A DNA stretch of 46,079 nucleotides from Paenibacillus ihuae (GTDB taxonomy: Bacteria > Bacillota > Bacilli > Paenibacillales > Paenibacillaceae). Shown here piece by piece: positions 41,949 to 46,079 of this stretch (its first letter is position 1; each line of letters begins with the position of its first letter). The position numbers were made by a program, and so were the translations under genes. Under the pieces are notes generated by a model, which was given only the letters and a program-made list of their open reading frames with translations, ran no database searches and was not told where the DNA came from. The stretch covers positions 413,839-459,917 of the forward strand of contig NZ_LN831199.1 in assembly GCF_001368795.1 (NCBI RefSeq), in the 5' to 3' direction.

Positions 41949-43261
41949 TGTTCACAAAGCTCAGAAACCGCTTCTTGATTGTGAATCTGGTGACGATCTC
42001 CGTAATGATGCTGGCCGCCTTTGCTACCATCTATGTTATTAACTACTTGGATGTTCATAATGATATCAACAGGGATCTGCAGCGGAGCGTGGAATTGTAC
42101 CAGAAGCCCGGCAACGGGGAGCGCCACGGCGGGATTACCGGTGGATTTGATGGCGGCGCGGATGGCGGGATTGACGACGGAATGCAGCGTCAGGACGGCG
42201 GTTCATTCGGCAAGATAGGCGATCCTCCGCCGGAGCGTCTGATTTCCTTCATGATTGAAACGGATGCCGAGTGGAACCAGGTAGGTACACCTGCATCACA
42301 GCTAACCATGGATGACGAATTTTATGCTCAGGCGCTGCAGGAAGCCGTGGACATGGATACCACCCGGGGACAATTCGAGCTGGACGGCAGTCTCTGGATC
42401 TTTGAGATCAAGCCGACCACTGACGGGCATAAGCTCGTATTCCTTGACATTACCGCCAGACAGAAGATTCTTACAAATCTGATCTATACCTTCTCTCTTG
42501 TCGGTGTCGTGATGCTGATTATCCTGTATTTCACCAGCCGCTACTTTGCGAACCGTTCCATCAAGCCGGTAAAGGAGGCCTTCGATAAGCAAAAGCAGTT
42601 CATCGCTGACGCCTCCCATGAGCTGAAAACACCGCTCGCCATCATCAATACCAATACCGATGTGCTGTTTGCCAATGAGGAAGACACGATTTTTAACCAG
42701 TCCAAATGGCTGCATTATATCAAATCAGAGACGGAGCGGATGGCGAAGCTGACCAATGATCTGCTCTATCTGACGGAAATGGATGATTCCCGCACCGGTA
42801 TGGTTCACGCTCCCTTCAACATCAGCGAAGCGGTTGAGAATATCATCCTGACTATGGAAGCCGTCATCTTCGAGAAGAATGTCGCGCTGGAGTATGACAT
42901 TGAGCCTAATCTGACCGTTCAAGGCAACAGTGAGCAGATTAAGCAGGTTGTCATGATTCTGCTGGACAATGCCGTGAAATATACGGGGCCGAAAGGCGAG
43001 GTGACCCTGTCCCTGCGCAGACAGTATAACGATGTAGTGCTGGCCGTCACCAACACCGGAGAGGGTATCGCTCCAGAGCATCTCACCCGGATCTTCGACC
43101 GGTTCTACCGGACTGATACGTCCCGTGCGCGTAAGCAGGGCGGCTACGGCCTCGGACTTGCGATCGCCAAATCGATCGTCGAGCAGCAGCATAAAGGCAA
43201 GATCTACGCAAAAAGCGTGGCCGGTGAATCCACTACGTTCTATGTCCAGCTGTCCCAATAG
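41948..43261 (+). CDS. Sensor histidine kinase with a Gly/Asp-rich extracellular insert
   Basis: A 437-residue kinase: TM1 (about 12-32), extracellular domain (about 33-175), TM2 (about 176-197), HisKA with His224 in DASHELKTPL, and an HATPase with GYGLGLAIAK. The extracellular domain carries a Gly/Asp-rich stretch GGFDGGADGGIDDGMQRQDGG near 65-85. That could bind cations or wall polymers. Its start overlaps the regulator's stop, so the two are translationally coupled. Confidence 0.9.
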   Translation: MFTKLRNRFLIVNLVTISVMMLAAFATIYVINYLDVHNDINRDLQRSVELYQKPGNGERHGGITGGFDGGADGGIDDGMQRQDGGSFGKIGDPPPERLISFMIETDAEWNQVGTPASQLTMDDEFYAQALQEAVDMDTTRGQFELDGSLWIFEIKPTTDGHKLVFLDITARQKILTNLIYTFSLVGVVMLIILYFTSRYFANRSIKPVKEAFDKQKQFIADASHELKTPLAIINTNTDVLFANEEDTIFNQSKWLHYIKSETERMAKLTNDLLYLTEMDDSRTGMVHAPFNISEAVENIILTMEAVIFEKNVALEYDIEPNLTVQGNSEQIKQVVMILLDNAVKYTGPKGEVTLSLRRQYNDVVLAVTNTGEGIAPEHLTRIFDRFYRTDTSRARKQGGYGLGLAIAKSIVEQQHKGKIYAKSVAGESTTFYVQLSQ

Positions 43262-43271
43262 CGTCTTTCGG

Positions 43272-43298
43272 TGAAACCAAGTGAAGGACCCTTCCGTA
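43272..43298 (+). promoter_or_regulatory. ECF (sigma-W-like) promoter of spo0M
   Basis: TGAAAC (43272-43277), 17 bp, CGTA (43295-43298), close to the Bacillus sigma-W consensus TGAAAC-N16/17-CGTA. Spo0M of B. subtilis is, as I recall, under sigma-W control, which supports the match. Confidence 0.6.
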
Positions 43299-43332
43299 TC
43301 AGAATTATTATGGAAGGAGGAGATTCTCAGCA

Positions 43333-44112
43333 ATGTCCATGTTCAAAAGAATGCTCGCGAGCGCAGGAATCGGTGCCGCCGAAGTTAATCTTATGCTCCA
43401 TCAAGATGTGGTTAGAGCAGGAGATACACTCAGCGGAATCGTCCGTATCCAGGGCGGCCGCGTAGATCAGAAGGTTGATGATGTGTACGCCTTCGTTAAG
43501 ACCCGTTACGTGAAGGAGCATAATGATGCCAAGAGCCATGTGGAAGCGACGATAGCCAAGTTTCTGCTCGCTTCCGGATTCATCGTGGAAGCAGAGAAGG
43601 TCTATGAGTTCCCTGTATCCTTCCAGCTTCCGGGAGTTACTCCGGTAACGATGGGCAGAACTCCCGTATGGATTCAGACTGGACTGGATATCAAAGAAGC
43701 TGTGGACCCGAAGGACGAGGACCATCTCCAGGTGCTGCCTCATTCGCATTCGGCGGTTGTTCTGGATGCTGCAGCCCAGCTCGGCTTCCGGCTCCGCGAG
43801 GTCAGCTGTGAATACGCTCCTCATTACGGTAAAAGAAACGGGCTCCCCTTCGTTCAGGAATTTGAATTCTCACCTTCCAGCCAATTCCGCGGCCAGCTGG
43901 ATGAGCTGGAAATCATGTTCTACCCGGATGAGCATGGTGTTGAGCTGCTGCTGCAAGTCGACCGCAGAGCACGCGGATTATCCGGACTGTTCGCCGAAGC
44001 GCTAAATGCGGATGAGAGCTTCGTGAAGCTTCGCTTTGACCGCAGTCATCTGGCAGCGGGAACCGGCTATATCGCCGATCAGCTGCTCGCAGCAATCCGC
44101 AGACACGCTTAA
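43333..44112 (+). CDS. spo0M: Sporulation-control protein Spo0M
   Basis: A 259-residue arrestin-like Spo0M protein. The N-terminal MSMFKRMLASAGIGAAEVNL, the VRAGDTLSGIVRIQGG strand and the FSPSSQFRGQLDELEIMFYP region are typical of the family. Spo0M affects entry into sporulation and the cell envelope; its molecular role is not clear. AGGAGGAG lies about 10 nt upstream of the ATG. An ECF-type promoter (43272-43298) lies in the 71-bp gap behind the kinase gene. It ends at a bidirectional terminator. Confidence 0.9.
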   Translation: MSMFKRMLASAGIGAAEVNLMLHQDVVRAGDTLSGIVRIQGGRVDQKVDDVYAFVKTRYVKEHNDAKSHVEATIAKFLLASGFIVEAEKVYEFPVSFQLPGVTPVTMGRTPVWIQTGLDIKEAVDPKDEDHLQVLPHSHSAVVLDAAAQLGFRLREVSCEYAPHYGKRNGLPFVQEFEFSPSSQFRGQLDELEIMFYPDEHGVELLLQVDRRARGLSGLFAEALNADESFVKLRFDRSHLAAGTGYIADQLLAAIRRHA

Positions 44113-44139
44113 TTGTAAGCGTTAAGCATAGGAAATGAC

Positions 44140-44172
44140 AAAAGAGCTGTCCCACTCGCGGGCAGCTCTTTT
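44140..44172. terminator. Bidirectional terminator
   Basis: A stem of about 13 bp (AAAAGAGCTGTCC with GGGCAGCTCTTTT, one G-U pair) between the convergent spo0M and esterase genes. Confidence 0.8.
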
Positions 44173-44183
44173 GCTCTATAAAT

Positions 44184-45311
44184 TCAACTATGCAGAATTT
44201 CTTGCAGATAGGCGCTTAACACCCTGGCCGCCTGCTCATGGGCTAATTTACCCGGATGGCTCCTCGCGCCTACGCTTTCCTCTGTAATATTGGGTAGCTG
44301 GAATACTGAGACCTTCCGGTCTCCCGATTTCGCCGTGTAGCTATTTACTGCGCGGTAGATAGCCGGCATCATCGGGAGTCCCAGCATTCCGTACACCCAC
44401 ACCATATGCGCCTCCGGGTTATATTGTCTGAGCTTCACAAGGAACGACTCCGCCGCGGCCTCGAAAGCCTGCAGATCCTCCGCGTTGACGGTGCCGTCAT
44501 CGTTCAACCGCTGTTTATAGACTTGGCCGCTGGCCGGATCAGTCCATTCCGGAGAATAAAAAGCGCCGCCGTCATTGGTACCCAGATTAACGATCACAGC
44601 ATTAGGCTGCCACGCGTCAAAGTCATTCCCCTGAGTGGCTCCGAGTGCTTCGTTCCGTTCCCCGCGGAGCACCCCGCAGACCTGCCCGTAATAATCCGGC
44701 AGATTGCGGTTCGGATTATTATCCCAGCTTGTCAGCACACCCCATCCGCTCTGGGAAAGAACCCGGTAATCGGCCTTCAGCGCTTCTGCTGTCATGGCCG
44801 TATAATTATCAGTTGCGCTGAACCACATTGGAATCCAGTCTTCCTCCGCTTTCGCGCCGATCACACCTTCACCTGAGGTGATGCTGTCCCCGATGAACTC
44901 AAGCTTGAGCGCCCGGTCTGGAACCGGCAGGAACTCCCCGTCGAACTTAACGGCGTGTATCTGCAGACAGCATCCCGGGTCGTCGCTCATGGCCTGCAGC
45001 TCTTTGACGATCCGGACATTCTTCACAGCACTCTCATTCATGCCTCTGAATACACAGACCCAATACCTGCCTGCCGTTAACATCTGTCTGCTGACAGGAA
45101 AGGAATTGATCACTATGCTGATCCACGGCTCATAGAGGTCATAATCCACCTCTACTTCCACCCATAGCTCCGAGCCTGTGGCATTGAATTCAACCGCGCT
45201 TCCGGTCCAGAACAGGGTGAGGGGAGCAAGGCTCCCCGTAGTTCTGCCGTGAACCTTCACATGTGCAACTTCAGATAAGGCCGCTTCCTTTAGCTTCCCG
45301 TTCTCTTTCAT
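44184..45311 (-). CDS. CE2-like SGNH esterase
   Basis: A 375-residue two-domain esterase: an N-terminal beta-sandwich (about 15-125) and a C-terminal SGNH hydrolase with GDSIT (Ser143), NLGTNDGG (Asn in the oxyanion hole) and SHPG (His352). This order is that of carbohydrate esterase family 2, which removes acetyl groups from xylan or other sugars. There is no signal peptide, so it may act on oligosaccharides inside the cell. It runs convergent to spo0M. Confidence 0.82.
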   Translation of the reverse strand: MKENGKLKEAALSEVAHVKVHGRTTGSLAPLTLFWTGSAVEFNATGSELWVEVEVDYDLYEPWISIVINSFPVSRQMLTAGRYWVCVFRGMNESAVKNVRIVKELQAMSDDPGCCLQIHAVKFDGEFLPVPDRALKLEFIGDSITSGEGVIGAKAEEDWIPMWFSATDNYTAMTAEALKADYRVLSQSGWGVLTSWDNNPNRNLPDYYGQVCGVLRGERNEALGATQGNDFDAWQPNAVIVNLGTNDGGAFYSPEWTDPASGQVYKQRLNDDGTVNAEDLQAFEAAAESFLVKLRQYNPEAHMVWVYGMLGLPMMPAIYRAVNSYTAKSGDRKVSVFQLPNITEESVGARSHPGKLAHEQAARVLSAYLQEILHS

Positions 45312-45346
45312 CCCATGTTCCTCCCGGATTTCCCTTATAAGAGCAC

Positions 45347-46079
45347 TTACCCTTGCTTGATCGGTGCCGCCAGCACAATCTGTCCTCTGGGTGTTACTCC
45401 GCCGCCATCCGGCTCCAGCGTGATTGCCACAGTGTCGTATTCCTGCGGCTCAAAGGTATAATACAGCGCCCCGTTGCCTCCCTGTGACACGAAGGTGCCC
45501 GCATTCTGCGGGACGTCGCCCTTGATCAGCCAGACCTGATAGACCTCTGTACCCTTAAGCTCCGGCAGCTGCTCAGCCTGTACCACGAGATGCGTCCCGC
45601 TCTTGTCTGCGATAATGGTTGCCAGGCCTTTCGCCGCCATATCCGCGACAGCCGGACTCAGCGCAACCGCTTCACTCACCTTGAGCCCCTGCAGCGGCTC
45701 TGTACTGACAGCTACCTGCTGCTTCAGCCGGCCGACATCCTCGCGCAGCTGGCCGGTATAGACGAGCAGCACCACAACCGCTGCCGCGAGCCCAGTGCTG
45801 AGATAGCGCCAGACGGGCAATCTTCTGACCGCCGGCACAGCCGTTTCCACTTTAATTTCACGCTCTACCGGAAGCGCCTTAGGCGCCTCAGTTACAGGCT
45901 TACGCTCTACATGAACCGGTGCATCTGCTTTGAATACAGAAGACATAATCCGCTTTTTCATCCCCAGCGGCGGTGCAACAGGCTCAGAGGCAAGAGGGAG
46001 CATGCCGATTACCTGGCGGTATTCCTTTACCAGTTTCTCACATTCCGGACATTCCTGTAAATGAACCTCGAACCGCTCC
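45347..46079 (-). CDS. Anti-sigma factor (zinc-type N-terminus, RskA-like), 5' end beyond the window
   Basis: At least 243 residues are present. Coding continues past the ATG at 46003 to the window edge. The first visible residues carry HLQECPEC, a zinc anti-sigma motif (H-x3-C-x2-C). One transmembrane helix follows near TGLAAAVVVLLVY, and the extracellular C-terminal part (EVYQVWLIKGD, later EPDGGGVTPRG) matches RskA-like anti-sigma domains. It should hold an ECF sigma factor inactive at the membrane; the sigma gene is expected just outside the window. The spo0M promoter in this window has ECF form, but no link is shown. Confidence 0.8.
   Translation of the reverse strand, partial: ERFEVHLQECPECEKLVKEYRQVIGMLPLASEPVAPPLGMKKRIMSSVFKADAPVHVERKPVTEAPKALPVEREIKVETAVPAVRRLPVWRYLSTGLAAAVVVLLVYTGQLREDVGRLKQQVAVSTEPLQGLKVSEAVALSPAVADMAAKGLATIIADKSGTHLVVQAEQLPELKGTEVYQVWLIKGDVPQNAGTFVSQGGNGALYYTFEPQEYDTVAITLEPDGGGVTPRGQIVLAAPIKQG

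Overview
The window looks like a chromosomal segment of a spore-forming Firmicute, most likely Paenibacillus. The grounds are a Spo0M homologue, a spore-cortex-type GH18 protein with three SLH domains, Bacillus-type ribosome binding sites, a forespore-type promoter in front of a small protein, an ECF/sigma-W-type promoter in front of spo0M, and a moderately GC-rich backbone. No RNA gene or CRISPR array was seen. The species call is inference from protein style, not a database match.

Layout. 1-6.5 kb: the tail of a MarR regulator, an ATP-grasp ligase that appears to start at AUU followed by an esterase, then a reverse-strand block (DUF6509-like protein, RlmN, membrane polysaccharide deacetylase plus coiled-coil protein, small GIY-YIG protein). 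6.9-11.4 kb: GH1 beta-glucosidase and an ABM monooxygenase, an EcsC-family protein, a small probable spore protein and a multi-pass permease. 11.6-16 kb: a lipoprotein M23 peptidase and alpha/beta hydrolase operon, divergent from an OmpR-type two-component system with candidate operators between them. 16.1-19.1 kb: an FMN/FAD fumarate-reductase-like lipoprotein whose promoter has the MerR-type 19-bp spacer, with a MerR gene just upstream. 19.3-20.4 kb: a truncated UvrC-like protein.

20.4-28.1 kb is an AT-rich island with a peptide-natural-product look: a decayed radical SAM/SPASM gene (two frameshifts at simple-sequence runs and an internal deletion), an IS1341-like TnpB element inserted behind it, an ABC exporter (ATPase and two membrane proteins), an S41-type protease, a small zinc-ribbon protein, and a divergent Agr-like LytTR regulator/GHKL kinase pair. 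No precursor peptide gene was found.

28.1-37.1 kb is backbone: NmrA-type reductase with a palindromic operator on its promoter, NADH pyrophosphatase, a quinone-reductase-type flavoprotein divergent from a MarR regulator with overlapping promoters and operators, the SLH-GH18 protein, a mini-catalase, a diacylglycerol kinase-type lipid kinase, DinB and YiiX-like proteins, a CdsA-like transferase, and a 51-bp tandem repeat. 37.3-43.3 kb is a functional block: beta-helix lipoprotein, DUF4956 membrane protein and VTC-like polyphosphate polymerase domain, divergent from an OmpR-type two-component system. Both divergent promoters carry the same 18-bp box at the same distance from the -10, so they are probably one regulon. 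The window ends with spo0M, a CE2-like SGNH esterase and the 3' part of an anti-sigma factor gene.
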